A DNA stretch of 64,000 bases from Paenibacillus ginsengarvi (GTDB lineage: Bacteria; Bacillota; Bacilli; Paenibacillales; NBRC-103111): NCBI RefSeq assembly GCF_003626695.1, contig NZ_RBAH01000004.1, positions 124,001 through 188,000 on the forward strand, given 5' to 3'. Shown piece after piece: positions 16,835 through 25,701 of the stretch. Made by a program: the position numbers and the translations under genes. Every line of letters begins with the position of its first letter. Positions within the stretch are counted from its first letter, which is position 1. Below the pieces are notes generated by a model. That model was not told where the DNA came from. It saw only the letters and a program-made list of their open reading frames with translations, and did not search any database.

Positions 16835-19078
16835 ATGAAATGGACGCTGCACCGCCGGTTTCAAAACCTTTATTTCCGCCGCTTGTTCCTCTCGTATGCG
16901 ATCGTAACGATCGTCATTTCGCTATTGTGCGGAGCGATTTTGTACGGCAATGCGAAGCGTGCGGCGGAGGACAAACAGGAGCGGGACAGCCGGAACAAGC
17001 TGAGCCAAGTGAAAACCTATGTGGAGGAGCTTTATCCGGGGATTTTTAAAAACGCTTTCATAAGCGAAATATTAACGACGATGAATACGGCAAACGGAGC
17101 GGATGACGCCTTCACTTCGTTTTACCAGGAATACGGCCATAACTTATATCAAATCTACCGGGTCGCCAACCACCTGAAAACAACCGTGAGCGCCAATCCC
17201 GGCACGGAAAGCGTATCCGTTTATTTCAAAAACTCGAACCTGATGGTCGATCCGTACGCCTATTACAAAGTAAACGCCGTTTCGCCCAAATACGGCTTGA
17301 TCGCCGAGCTCGAACAAGGTTCTCTCGCGCCCGACCAGTGGCTGTCTCGTTCCGTATCGTATGAGGACAAACTGACCGATCAACTGCTTACCTACATCTA
17401 TACGTTCCCGATTCAAGCCCGCGGCGGCGATATTAGCGGGTATATGTTCATCGACATTTACAAGGATCACATTCGCGATATGCTGGACGGGCTGCTGAAC
17501 TCCCAGGGGGAGAAGCTGCTGATGGTTAACGTGCCGCAGCGCTTTATCGCCGGCTCCGGCAATATCGGCAAAGAAGAGCTGGACCGGTATTGGATGATGC
17601 TAGCCGGAAGTCCCGCTGCGCTCACCAGAAAGGACGACCAACTTGTAACTGTACTGGGTGGCCAGTCGCCCGGAAACGATTGGCTGTTCGCTTCCGTACA
17701 GCCGTTGGTTTCTCCTTTTCTCGCTTCATCCGCCTCGACAAATTGGCAAGCTGTTGCCATCGGTTTGGGGCTGCTGCTGTTAGGCCTGCTGATCTCCTAC
17801 TACATTTCGGTGAAAACGTATAAGCCCGTTCAGATCTTGCTCCGCAAGCTGCGGGAGACTAACGGCGGATTGTTTCCAGCCCAGGCCCAGCAGCAGAACG
17901 AATTCAAAATCGTCGAATCCGTCTTGTCGGGATTGAATCATAAGGTCAGGCAGCTGTCCGGGGAACTGGATGACAATAAGCTTGCGGCGCTGCTGGGCGG
18001 CATACTCGGCGAGGACGAATACCCGGAGAAAATCCGGGCGGACGGCCGTTACGTCGTCGTAAACGTAAAGCTGCGCCAGGACAACGCCAAGCTGTGGAAA
18101 GCGAAGTTTCGCAAGCTTTCCCGTTCGAACCGCTGCGAAATCGTGGAAAGAAGCCCGGCTGAGCTAAGCCTGCTTTATTTCGTCCAGGAAGCGGATTCGG
18201 ACACAGCCGCCCTCTCCATACGCGAGGAATTGAAACGGCTTGCGCCGTTGTCGCCGGAAGGAGGGGACGTAGCTTCGTTCGCCGCAGGGATCGGCGGAAT
18301 GGCCGATCACTCGGAATGGATAGCGAGATCGTACGAGCAGGCTGCGATAGCATTAAGATACGCTTTCCTCGACCGGCTAGGCCCAATCGTCGAGTATGAC
18401 ACGATCCACAACCGCACGGAAATGCCGGTTTTCGCTTACGAGCCGCTGGAGAACGCGCTGCGAGCCGGAGACATTCCCGCGATCGAACAATTTGTCGACG
18501 AGTTCGCCTTGGCTTTGCAGCGCGATACGTTGTCTTTGGAAGCGGTCGAGTTTTCGCTGATGCAGATTACGATGCTGCTCTCGAAGGTGATGATCGATAT
18601 GAACTCGCAGGAACGGATGTATTCCCCGTCGCTGCTGTTTCGCGACCTGCGTCAGGAAACGCTTCGCGAGACGATCGCCGTCATCCGCGAGCGCTGTCTG
18701 CAAATCGGCGGACATATCCGCCGCCGGCTGCTCCACCATGCCCAGCACGACGTCTTTCACAAGCTGAAAGCTTATATTGACGAGCACTTGCGTGAAGATA
18801 TTTCGCTCGATACTTTATCGGAGATAGCCGGATTGTCCACTCATTACTTATCCAGACAGTTTAAGGAGGTCCACGGGGTATCGTTCCTCGAATACATGAC
18901 CAACGCCCGGCTGGAGCGGGCTTGCGAGCTGCTCCGCGGCGATCGCCGCTCCGTAACCGAGATCGCGGACCAGGTCGGCTACAGCAACGCTCCGTATTTC
19001 TGCACCAAGTTCAAGAACAAATACGGCGTCACGCCTATGCAGTACCGCAACTCTTATCGCGTGGCGCTGGAGGAATAA
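16835..19078 (+). CDS. Membrane-bound AraC-family regulator with extracellular sensor domain
   Basis: A 747-residue one-component regulator. A transmembrane segment at ~18-40 (LFLSYAIVTIVISLLCGAILYG) is followed by an extracellular region of ~265 residues (probably Cache-like). A second membrane segment (VAIGLGLLLLGLLISYYIS) lies near residue 305-325. A middle cytoplasmic region follows, and then a C-terminal AraC DNA-binding domain (~645-747), with LDTLSEIAGLSTHYLSRQF and VTEIADQVGYSNAPYFCTKF. This resembles YesN/YtdP-type regulators of carbohydrate genes in Paenibacillus. The ATG at 16835 has GGGAG. It faces an SBP gene, its probable target. The 3' end overlaps the convergent HAD gene by 44 bases. 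Confidence 0.9.
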   Translation: MKWTLHRRFQNLYFRRLFLSYAIVTIVISLLCGAILYGNAKRAAEDKQERDSRNKLSQVKTYVEELYPGIFKNAFISEILTTMNTANGADDAFTSFYQEYGHNLYQIYRVANHLKTTVSANPGTESVSVYFKNSNLMVDPYAYYKVNAVSPKYGLIAELEQGSLAPDQWLSRSVSYEDKLTDQLLTYIYTFPIQARGGDISGYMFIDIYKDHIRDMLDGLLNSQGEKLLMVNVPQRFIAGSGNIGKEELDRYWMMLAGSPAALTRKDDQLVTVLGGQSPGNDWLFASVQPLVSPFLASSASTNWQAVAIGLGLLLLGLLISYYISVKTYKPVQILLRKLRETNGGLFPAQAQQQNEFKIVESVLSGLNHKVRQLSGELDDNKLAALLGGILGEDEYPEKIRADGRYVVVNVKLRQDNAKLWKAKFRKLSRSNRCEIVERSPAELSLLYFVQEADSDTAALSIREELKRLAPLSPEGGDVASFAAGIGGMADHSEWIARSYEQAAIALRYAFLDRLGPIVEYDTIHNRTEMPVFAYEPLENALRAGDIPAIEQFVDEFALALQRDTLSLEAVEFSLMQITMLLSKVMIDMNSQERMYSPSLLFRDLRQETLRETIAVIRERCLQIGGHIRRRLLHHAQHDVFHKLKAYIDEHLREDISLDTLSEIAGLSTHYLSRQFKEVHGVSFLEYMTNARLERACELLRGDRRSVTEIADQVGYSNAPYFCTKFKNKYGVTPMQYRNSYRVALEE

Positions 19079-19895
19079 TCGTCTGCAAATACCGGGCTAC
19101 CCCGTGCTCCGCGTTAGTCGCGAGTACGCCGGTAGCTTTTTCCTTCAAGAGCGGGTGTGCGTTGCCCATCGCATATTTCTCGTCGGCGATCTCGAACATC
19201 GGTAAATCGTTCAGATTATCTCCGAAGCAGACGATGCGATCCGGCTGGAGCAGCCGCTTCAATTGGGCGACACCGTCCCGCTTGGTCGCCCGGGCGTGAT
19301 TAATTTCCAGCCAGCAGTATCCGGGAGCGTAGATGTCCGGGCCGAAATGGCAAGTGAGGTCTAATCTAGCGCCAAACAGCTCTCGGGTGGCGGCCAGCTC
19401 CTGCTCCGTACCCATAACATTTATCTCCATCACCCGCTCGTCTGGTGGAATGTCGAGCTTCTCCACGAGCCGGAACCGTTCGTCCCCGGTTTTCAGCCGG
19501 TTTGTCACATATTCGCGCTCGCTCGCGTTGAAGATGCCCTTGTAATAAATTTTGAATTGCTGCCTCTCGTTCACCGTATACACAAAAGGTCGAAGCCCGA
19601 GCCGTTCCTCACCCTCTATAACGTCCCGCGCCGTCTCGTTATCCAGCAAGTTGGAAACGAGATACTCTCGCTTTACCGGATCGTACACGAACACGCCGTT
19701 CATAAGCACGACCGGCAGCCGCAAGTCCAGCCGCTCCAGAACCCGTCCGGCGGAGTCCCACGCGCGGGCCGTAGCGACGGAAAAACTCCCTCCCGCCCCG
19801 ATCCAGGCATTCACGGTACGGATCGTTTCCTCCGACAGCCTCATCTGCTCATTCAGCAGCGTTCCGTCCAAATCCGATATGTATAAAATGTTCAT
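19035..19895 (-). CDS. HAD-superfamily Cof-type phosphatase
   Basis: A 286-residue cytosolic phosphatase of the Cof/YkrA type. Motif I is ISDLDGTLLNEQ (residues 6-17), the motif II threonine lies in SVATARAW, and motif IV is CFGDNLNDLPMFE near residue 225, with an intervening C2-type cap. Family members dephosphorylate sugar phosphates, FMN or pyridoxal phosphate, so the substrate is open. The ATG at 19895 has GGAGG. The last 44 bases overlap the end of the convergent AraC gene. Confidence 0.88.
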   Translation of the reverse strand: MNILYISDLDGTLLNEQMRLSEETIRTVNAWIGAGGSFSVATARAWDSAGRVLERLDLRLPVVLMNGVFVYDPVKREYLVSNLLDNETARDVIEGEERLGLRPFVYTVNERQQFKIYYKGIFNASEREYVTNRLKTGDERFRLVEKLDIPPDERVMEINVMGTEQELAATRELFGARLDLTCHFGPDIYAPGYCWLEINHARATKRDGVAQLKRLLQPDRIVCFGDNLNDLPMFEIADEKYAMGNAHPLLKEKATGVLATNAEHGVARYLQTIIPPAPRDKSCGTA

Positions 19896-20017
19896 CCGCC
19901 AACCTCCGTCTATTCGCTAACTTGGATCGTCTTGCAACTTTACTTGCCGGTGACGCGTATGAACTTGTAGAAGCTTAAAGCAGCGATACTTCCAAACGAA
20001 GGGGCTGATCGATCCCG

Positions 20018-20512
20018 ATGAATCATCTTTATTTCAAGGACAATTTCTTCTCCTCCGGCGAAACGCCCATTACCGACGACAACGGGCAAGTGACGGGACA
20101 TTTGAACCTGCATAGCATGTTTCATTCCGGCATAACGGTACAGGATCAGGCGCACAAACAGGTTGTATCCGGCAAATTCCGGGCGTTCTCCAATAAGTGG
20201 ATCGTATCCGCCCGGTTCGACAGCGAGCTGGGCGTGTTGAAGCCGCGTTTGGCCTTCTTTAAACAGCGGCTCCTGTACACGAGTCACAGGCACGGGGAAT
20301 TTGCGATCGAAAGCCCCGCTTTTTCCAAGGAATATATCATGACCGACAGCCGGGATCATACGGCCGCCCACTTTCGCCGTATCAGCGGCATGTTCGCTTC
20401 AGGCGCGTATCAGTTATCCAACAACTCTCCGCTGGCTGACGAAGAGCTGATCGCCGTCGTCATGGGGGTTCACGCGATCATCAAAAGACAGCAATCCGCT
20501 GCGGCCACCTAA
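20018..20512 (+). CDS. Tubby C-terminal/LOR-like domain protein (YxjI-like), tentative
   Basis: A 164-residue protein with alternating beta-strands (LYFKDNFFSSGETPITDDNGQVTGHL...) and a terminal hydrophobic helix (EELIAVVMGVHAII), a pattern resembling LURP-one/YxjI proteins. There is no signal peptide. The ATG at 20018 has only a weak GGGG-type site, so the start is less certain. It lies alone between HAD (minus) and pyk (minus) and ends at a bidirectional terminator. Function unknown; the family assignment is by general resemblance. Confidence 0.6.
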   Translation: MNHLYFKDNFFSSGETPITDDNGQVTGHLNLHSMFHSGITVQDQAHKQVVSGKFRAFSNKWIVSARFDSELGVLKPRLAFFKQRLLYTSHRHGEFAIESPAFSKEYIMTDSRDHTAAHFRRISGMFASGAYQLSNNSPLADEELIAVVMGVHAIIKRQQSAAAT

Positions 20513-20539
20513 GCTTGTTAAGCCGAAAACGATACAGAG

Positions 20540-20568
20540 AAGGCCCGGATCAAACCGATCCGAGCCTT
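20540..20568. terminator. Bidirectional terminator between the LOR-like gene and pyk
   Basis: AAGGC-CGGATC pairs with GATCCG-GCCTT around a four-base loop. The genes on the two sides converge. Confidence 0.75.
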
Positions 20569-20585
20569 CTATTTCGTTCCGCGGC

Positions 20586-22340
20586 TTACAGCACCTTCGC
20601 CTTGCCGGTGTAGATGACGCCGATTTCCGCATAAACGGTTACGTCCAGATCGTCGGTCATAATCGAGGTTGCGTTGTCCACGCCGACGATAACCGGAACA
20701 CCCAGGCTCAGGCCGACAACAGCCGCATGGGACGTGATGCCTCCGGTTTCCGTAATAACGGCCGATGCCTTCTGGAACGCCGGAATATAATCTTTATCCG
20801 TTGCCACGGTGACCAGGATCGAGCCTTCGACCGTTTTCTCCAGCGCCTCTTGCGCCGAGCGGGCGATGACGACTTTGCCGGTTGCCGATTGGCTTCCGAT
20901 GCCTTGGCCTTTGGCGATCATTTCGCCGACATGATGCACCTTCATCAGGTTCGTCGTGCCGGAACGGCCGACCGGTACGCCCGCCGTAATGATAACCAGA
21001 TCGCCGAGCCGGATGAGGCCGGCCTTGATCGAATCGTCGACAGCCAGTTGGAACATTTCGTCCGTATTGCGCGCTTCTTCGCCTTGAATCGGCACGACGC
21101 CCCAGATGAGGCACAGACGGCGCATCACCTGCTCGCTGCGGGTAACGGCGATAATCTGCGACTTCGGACGGTATTTCGATACCATACGCGCCGTATATCC
21201 GCTTTCCGTCGGCGTAATGATCGCTTTGGCGTCCAGATCGAGCGCCGAGTTGGCTACCGACTGGCTGATCGCTTCCGTAATCGTCGTTTGCTGCGCCGAG
21301 CTTTGGCGTACGAAAATTTCGCGGTATTCGAGCGCCGATTCCGCGCGCTCGGCAATCCGGGACATCGTCAAAACGGATTCGACCGGATATTTGCCGGCGG
21401 CCGTTTCGCCGGACAGCATGATCGCGTCCGTACCGTCGAAAATCGCATTCGCCACGTCGCTAGCTTCCGCGCGAGTCGGGCGCGGGTTGCGCTGCATCGA
21501 GTCAAGCATTTGCGTCGCCGTAATGACCGGCTTGCCGACGAGGTTGCACTGCTTGATCATCCGCTTTTGCACGAGCGGCACTTCTTCGGCCGGAATCTCA
21601 ACGCCGAGGTCGCCGCGGGCCACCATCAGACCGTCGGATACGGCGAGGATTTCATCCAGGTTATGCACACCTTCCTGGTTCTCGATCTTGGAGATGATCT
21701 GGATGTGAGGAGCGTTATGCTCTTCCAGCAGCTGGCGAATTTCGAGAACGTCGGACGCTTTACGGACGAACGAGGCGGCAATGAAGTCAACCCCTTGCTC
21801 GATACCGAAAATGATGTCGTTCGCGTCCTTCTCCGTAATGCCGGGCAGCGAAATGCGCACGCCGGGCACATTTACGCCCTTCTTGCTTTTGATCGTGCCG
21901 CCGTTGACGATCCGGCACTCGATATCGCTGCCGCTGATGCCGACAACGGTAAGGCCGATCAGGCCGTCGTCGATCAGAATGGTCGAGCCGACCTTCACGT
22001 CGCGCGGCAAATCTTTATACGTAACCGAGATGCGCTTGCTGTCTCCAATCATTTCTTCGGTCGTAAGTACGATAAGCTCGTCCTGAACGAGGTCGTACGA
22101 ATCTTCCTTCAGCTTGCCGGTACGGATTTCCGGGCCTTTCGTATCGAGCAGAATAGCGACTGTTTTGTTCAGTTCGCGGCACGCTGCGCGTATATTTTTG
22201 ATGCGGTTGCCGTGCTCCTCGAAATCCCCGTGGGAAAAATTGAGCCGGGCCACATTCATTCCCGCCGAGATCAATTGCTTCAGCGCGGGCAGCGACTCGC
22301 TGGAAGGTCCGATGGTACATACAATTTTCGTTTTGCGCAT
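20586..22340 (-). CDS. pyk: Pyruvate kinase with C-terminal PEP-utilising domain
   Basis: Converts phosphoenolpyruvate and ADP to pyruvate and ATP. The start is the ATG at 22340 ([11 protein letters not shown] follows; TCAGGAGG lies upstream), giving 584 residues, the length of Bacillus Pyk; the frame is open further upstream without reason to use it. Signatures include [27 protein letters not shown] and [11 protein letters not shown]. The last ~105 residues carry [20 protein letters not shown], the phosphohistidine-type extra domain of Bacillus enzymes. It follows accA by 52 bases on the same strand. The pfkA gene that usually sits between them in Bacillales is absent here. Confidence 0.97.
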   Translation of the reverse strand: MRKTKIVCTIGPSSESLPALKQLISAGMNVARLNFSHGDFEEHGNRIKNIRAACRELNKTVAILLDTKGPEIRTGKLKEDSYDLVQDELIVLTTEEMIGDSKRISVTYKDLPRDVKVGSTILIDDGLIGLTVVGISGSDIECRIVNGGTIKSKKGVNVPGVRISLPGITEKDANDIIFGIEQGVDFIAASFVRKASDVLEIRQLLEEHNAPHIQIISKIENQEGVHNLDEILAVSDGLMVARGDLGVEIPAEEVPLVQKRMIKQCNLVGKPVITATQMLDSMQRNPRPTRAEASDVANAIFDGTDAIMLSGETAAGKYPVESVLTMSRIAERAESALEYREIFVRQSSAQQTTITEAISQSVANSALDLDAKAIITPTESGYTARMVSKYRPKSQIIAVTRSEQVMRRLCLIWGVVPIQGEEARNTDEMFQLAVDDSIKAGLIRLGDLVIITAGVPVGRSGTTNLMKVHHVGEMIAKGQGIGSQSATGKVVIARSAQEALEKTVEGSILVTVATDKDYIPAFQKASAVITETGGITSHAAVVGLSLGVPVIVGVDNATSIMTDDLDVTVYAEIGVIYTGKAKVL

Positions 22341-22392
22341 AGTCGTGTGGTTCCTCCTGAAATTTCGGGTAACGTGAAGTCGGCTGTACGGG

Positions 22393-23370
22393 TTACACCC
22401 GTTCAGCCGCTTCTTGCACATAAGTAAACTTGCCGATTTTGCGGAATTTTTCGTAACGGTCCTCTATAAGCTCCTCGGCGCTTTTCGGCAGCAGCTCCTG
22501 CAGATGCTTCCAAAGTACCGTGCGCAGCGATTCCGCTTGCTGCTCGAGACTGCGGTGCGCGCCGCCGCGCGGTTCCGGAACGATATCGTCGATCGCATCG
22601 AGGCGGAGTATATCCTGGGCCGTAATTTTCATCATTTCAGCCAGCTCGGCGGCTTTGGAGGCGCTCTTGTATACGATGGATGCCGCCCCTTCCGGAGAAA
22701 GCGCGGAATAAACCGCATGCTCCAGCATAAGGACCCGGTTGCCTACGCCGAGCGCCAGTGCGCCGCCGCTTCCGCCTTCGCCGATGACGACGGCGATGAT
22801 CGGTACGCGAAAACGCGCCATAGCGAACAGGCAGCGGGCGATCGATTCGCTGACGCCTCTCTCTTCGGCGGCCGCTCCGGGGAACGCCCCTTTCGTATCC
22901 AAAAACGTGATGATCGGGCGTCCGAACTTGTTCGCCTGCTCCATCAGCCTAAGCGCCTTCCGGTATCCTTCCGGATGCGGGCTGCCGAAGTTGCGGGCGA
23001 TGTTATCCTTCGTGTCTTTCCCTTTCTGATGACCGATTACGGTTACCGGTATCCCGCCCAGCTTGGCAATCCCGCCGACGATGGCCAGATCGTCGCCATA
23101 CATCCGGTCGCCGTGAAGCTCGATAAAGTTGGTGCAAATCGCCTGGATGAAATCAATCGTCGTCGGACGGGCCGGGTGTCTTGCAATTTGCATTTTATCG
23201 ACTGCGGTGAGCCCGCTGTACAGCTCGTCCTCCAGCACAGCGTACCGCTGCTCGAGCTTGGCGATTTCGTCGGTGAAGTCGATTTGCTTCTCCGCGCCGA
23301 ATTTGCGCAGCTCTTCGATTTTGCTTTTTAATTCCGCCAGCGGACGTTCAAAAGGCAGTTCATTAGCCAT
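22393..23370 (-). CDS. accA: Acetyl-CoA carboxylase carboxyltransferase, alpha subunit
   Basis: Works with AccD to transfer the carboxyl group from carboxybiotin to acetyl-CoA, giving malonyl-CoA for fatty acid synthesis. The 325 residues include the conserved [19 protein letters not shown] (about 155-173) and [13 protein letters not shown] (about 197-209) oxyanion and CoA regions. The ATG at 23370 has GGAGG and overlaps the accD end by eight bases, so the subunits are translationally coupled in equal amounts. Confidence 0.97.
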   Translation of the reverse strand: MANELPFERPLAELKSKIEELRKFGAEKQIDFTDEIAKLEQRYAVLEDELYSGLTAVDKMQIARHPARPTTIDFIQAICTNFIELHGDRMYGDDLAIVGGIAKLGGIPVTVIGHQKGKDTKDNIARNFGSPHPEGYRKALRLMEQANKFGRPIITFLDTKGAFPGAAAEERGVSESIARCLFAMARFRVPIIAVVIGEGGSGGALALGVGNRVLMLEHAVYSALSPEGAASIVYKSASKAAELAEMMKITAQDILRLDAIDDIVPEPRGGAHRSLEQQAESLRTVLWKHLQELLPKSAEELIEDRYEKFRKIGKFTYVQEAAERV

Positions 23371-24241
23371 TCGCGCTTGCCTCCTTCGTCGCTTTTACGG
23401 TGTGCAGTTCAAGCAGCTTCGTCAGCATGGCCCGCATGTCCTTGCGGTGTACGACTTGATCCAGCTGCCCGTGCTTTTCGTTGAATTCTGCGGTCTGGAA
23501 CCCTTCCGGCAGCTTCTGGCGAATCGTTTCCTCAATGACGATCCGGCCGGCGAAACCGAATCGCGCTCCCGGCTCCGCGATAATAATGTCGCCGAGCATG
23601 GCAAAGCTGGCCGACACGCCGCCGAAGGTCGGATCCGTAATAACCGAGATGTACAGCCCGCCCTGCTCGTCGAACTTGGACAAGGCAGCGCTCGTTTTTG
23701 CCATCTGCATCAGGCTAAGGATGCTTTCTTGCGTACGCGCCCCGCCGGACGTGGAGAAAATGAGAAGCGGGTATTTCTTCTGCGCCGCCGTTTCGATGGC
23801 TCGCGTTATTTTTTCGCCCACAACGGAACCAAGCGTCCCGCCGTAAAAGTCGAACGACATAACCGCAATAACGACAGGGAATCCGCCGATCGTCCCTTCG
23901 CCCGTTACGACGGCATCGCGAAGCCCAGTCGTTTCCATCGCCTTGGTTAATTTGTTCACGTAGTCGGGGAACTCAAGCGGGTCTTCGGAAACCATATCGG
24001 GGTCATATTCGAAAATGCGGCCGTCATCTAGCGTATACTCGATGCGTTCCATGGCGTTTAATTTATTGTGATAGCCGCACGATGCGCACACCTTCAAGTT
24101 TTTGCCGAGCTCCTTGCTGTACTGGATCGTGCCGCAGCTCGAGCATTTGCTCATGATGCCTTCCGGTATTTCACGCTTCGTTTGTTCCGAAGGGATGGTA
24201 GCATACTTCCGCTTTTTCTGAAAAAAATCTTTAATTGCCAC
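23363..24241 (-). CDS. accD: Acetyl-CoA carboxylase carboxyltransferase, beta subunit
   Basis: Partner of AccA. It has 292 residues and starts with GTG at 24241 after GGAGAGG. The N-terminal zinc ribbon is complete, with cysteines 33, 36, 52 and 55 (CSSCG and CASCG). The crotonase-like core includes [38 protein letters not shown] and [14 protein letters not shown]. It is the first gene of accD-accA-pyk on this strand. Confidence 0.97.
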   Translation of the reverse strand: MAIKDFFQKKRKYATIPSEQTKREIPEGIMSKCSSCGTIQYSKELGKNLKVCASCGYHNKLNAMERIEYTLDDGRIFEYDPDMVSEDPLEFPDYVNKLTKAMETTGLRDAVVTGEGTIGGFPVVIAVMSFDFYGGTLGSVVGEKITRAIETAAQKKYPLLIFSTSGGARTQESILSLMQMAKTSAALSKFDEQGGLYISVITDPTFGGVSASFAMLGDIIIAEPGARFGFAGRIVIEETIRQKLPEGFQTAEFNEKHGQLDQVVHRKDMRAMLTKLLELHTVKATKEASANG

Positions 24242-24394
24242 GTTTACACCTCTCCAAAACGGTTTCTACTACAGGCGCTGGCAAGACAAGCTTGCAGCGA
24301 AAAGGGGAGCCTGGCTTCTCGCGCGAACTGTTGGCGCTTTGCCCCACAAAGCCCAAAATCCAAAAGCGAAGCCAAGCCCCGATCCTTTGCGCGA

Positions 24395-24583
24395 TCATCC
24401 GTGCAAAATCGTATTTAACACTTCCTGTACTTCTTCCAACTCGCCCTCGGGAACGAGAATTTCAAATTGATGCTTCGATAGACTGACAGGGCGTACTTGT
24501 ACCAAAAATCCTTCTTCCGTAAGTTTCTGCTTGATGCGCTCTGCGATTTTCGCGGTCGGAGCTATATAAATAACCGTCCACAT
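24395..24583 (-). CDS. Small conserved protein of 62 residues, DUF2007-like fold
   Basis: MWTVIYIAPTAKIAERIKQK then EGFLVQVRPVSLSKHQFEILVPEGELEEVQEVLNTI gives an alternating strand-helix-strand pattern like small ACT/DUF2007-type proteins. The ATG at 24583 follows a GGAGG-type site. It lies between accD and the phosphatidylglycerophosphatase-like gene on the same strand. The function is unknown; codon pattern and ribosome binding site support it as a real gene. Confidence 0.75.
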   Translation of the reverse strand: MWTVIYIAPTAKIAERIKQKLTEEGFLVQVRPVSLSKHQFEILVPEGELEEVQEVLNTILHG

Positions 24584-24682
24584 GATACAAAAAAACCTCC
24601 CTGACTACCGAAACGCCTCTCGTATACAATGGATTCATGATACCATATTCCGTCTTTTACCCGCAAGGAAGCTAGTGTCGAA

Positions 24683-25207
24683 TCATGGCGAGGACGCTGT
24701 GTTCTTTTCGTCATTTTCCTCTTCGCCGCCGTATTCCTTGGCATTTTTGTTCTGATGGGCGATTCGCGCGGAGGCCGCCGCGGCAAGGCCTGCGACGAGG
24801 TCGTCCAGGAAGACGTGAATGCGGGAGGTGTTATTGTTCAGCGAACGGATGATGCCAGTTTTTTCTTTATCCAGATAGCCGAAGCTGGTTAGGCCAATCA
24901 TGCCGTATACGTGCACGATGCCGAGCGCCAGCGTTTCGTCTACACCGTACAGCGACTCGTCGGTTTCCATAATCGATTGCAGCGGCTGCGGCAGCAGCCC
25001 TTTCTCCGCAAGCTCGTCAAGCGCGATACCGGTGTACAGCGTATACTGCACCTCCCGCTTGCCGAGTACCGTGAGCACGCTCTCCCGGCACTCCTCGAGC
25101 GTAAGCTTATCGTTGTAAGGCAACTGCAGCTTATATACGATTTCCGCGACCTGCTCCAAAGTAACGCCTCGCCGAGCTAACATTTGCAAAGCCAATTGTT
25201 TGGACAT
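24683..25207 (-). CDS. Phosphatidylglycerophosphatase A-like protein (YutG family)
   Basis: A 174-residue protein starting at the ATG at 25207 with CCAGGAGGG; the frame extends 39 codons upstream into non-conserved sequence. Visible features are the N-terminal helical region ALQMLARRGVTLEQVAEIVYKLQ, and GIVHVYGMIGLTSFGYLDKEKTGII followed by RIHVFLDDLVAGLAAAASARIAH. This matches the PgpA/YutG family (DUF and PgpA-like), which dephosphorylates phosphatidylglycerol phosphate in some bacteria. The acidic C-terminal tail is poorly conserved. Activity in this protein is inferred only. Confidence 0.75.
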   Translation of the reverse strand: MSKQLALQMLARRGVTLEQVAEIVYKLQLPYNDKLTLEECRESVLTVLGKREVQYTLYTGIALDELAEKGLLPQPLQSIMETDESLYGVDETLALGIVHVYGMIGLTSFGYLDKEKTGIIRSLNNNTSRIHVFLDDLVAGLAAAASARIAHQNKNAKEYGGEEENDEKNTASSP

Positions 25208-25701
25208 GGGTACATCCCTCCTGGATGACAAATAAGGGTGCCGGCGTATGCCCGGAGGGTCCAAGCTTCCATCCCGTCCGGGTTTTACTAAATGTATGCA
25301 GACACGCTGAGGAATGTTCATCAAATTGGCTTCGCCGGTGCTGGGCTCGGGCCTGCCGGAGGGAAAGCAGCTTCGGGTTCCCGATTGGCTTGCATCCGGA
25401 ACAGCGATTCGCCTAGCGGATTGGCATAGCGGTGCGGCTTAGCGGCGGCTTAGCCCGACTACTCGGCCGGGCGACTAGGCCTTTACGGAATTTTTTTCCG
25501 CTATTCTCGAGGAAAGCGGTCTATTCGATCCGATTAAGGAACAAAAATTCCGCTATTGCTTGGGCTACCGGCTTTCGCCCCGCCTATTAGCCCCTTCCCT
25601 ATGGAATAGCGAAAAAAAGATCCGCTATGTCCGGAAAATCGTCAAGAAATACAAAAATAGCGGAAACGGGTTCCGCTATTTGTTGCATGACATCGATACG
25701 G
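25208..25701. other. Intergenic region with palindrome cluster C
   Basis: There is no gene in these 494 bases between the dnaE end and the YutG-like gene. The dnaE-proximal part holds cluster C. The rest is GC-rich and presumably includes the YutG promoter, which I could not identify. Confidence 0.65.
25482..25681. repeat. Palindrome cluster C (four units)
   Basis: Units lie at 25482-25504, 25534-25556, 25606-25628 and 25654-25681, all ending TCCGCTAT. Centre spacings are about 51, 72 and 51. The last unit (AATAGCGGAAACGGGTTCCGCTATT) is nearly perfect. The cluster lies about 20 bases beyond the dnaE stop. Confidence 0.85.
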
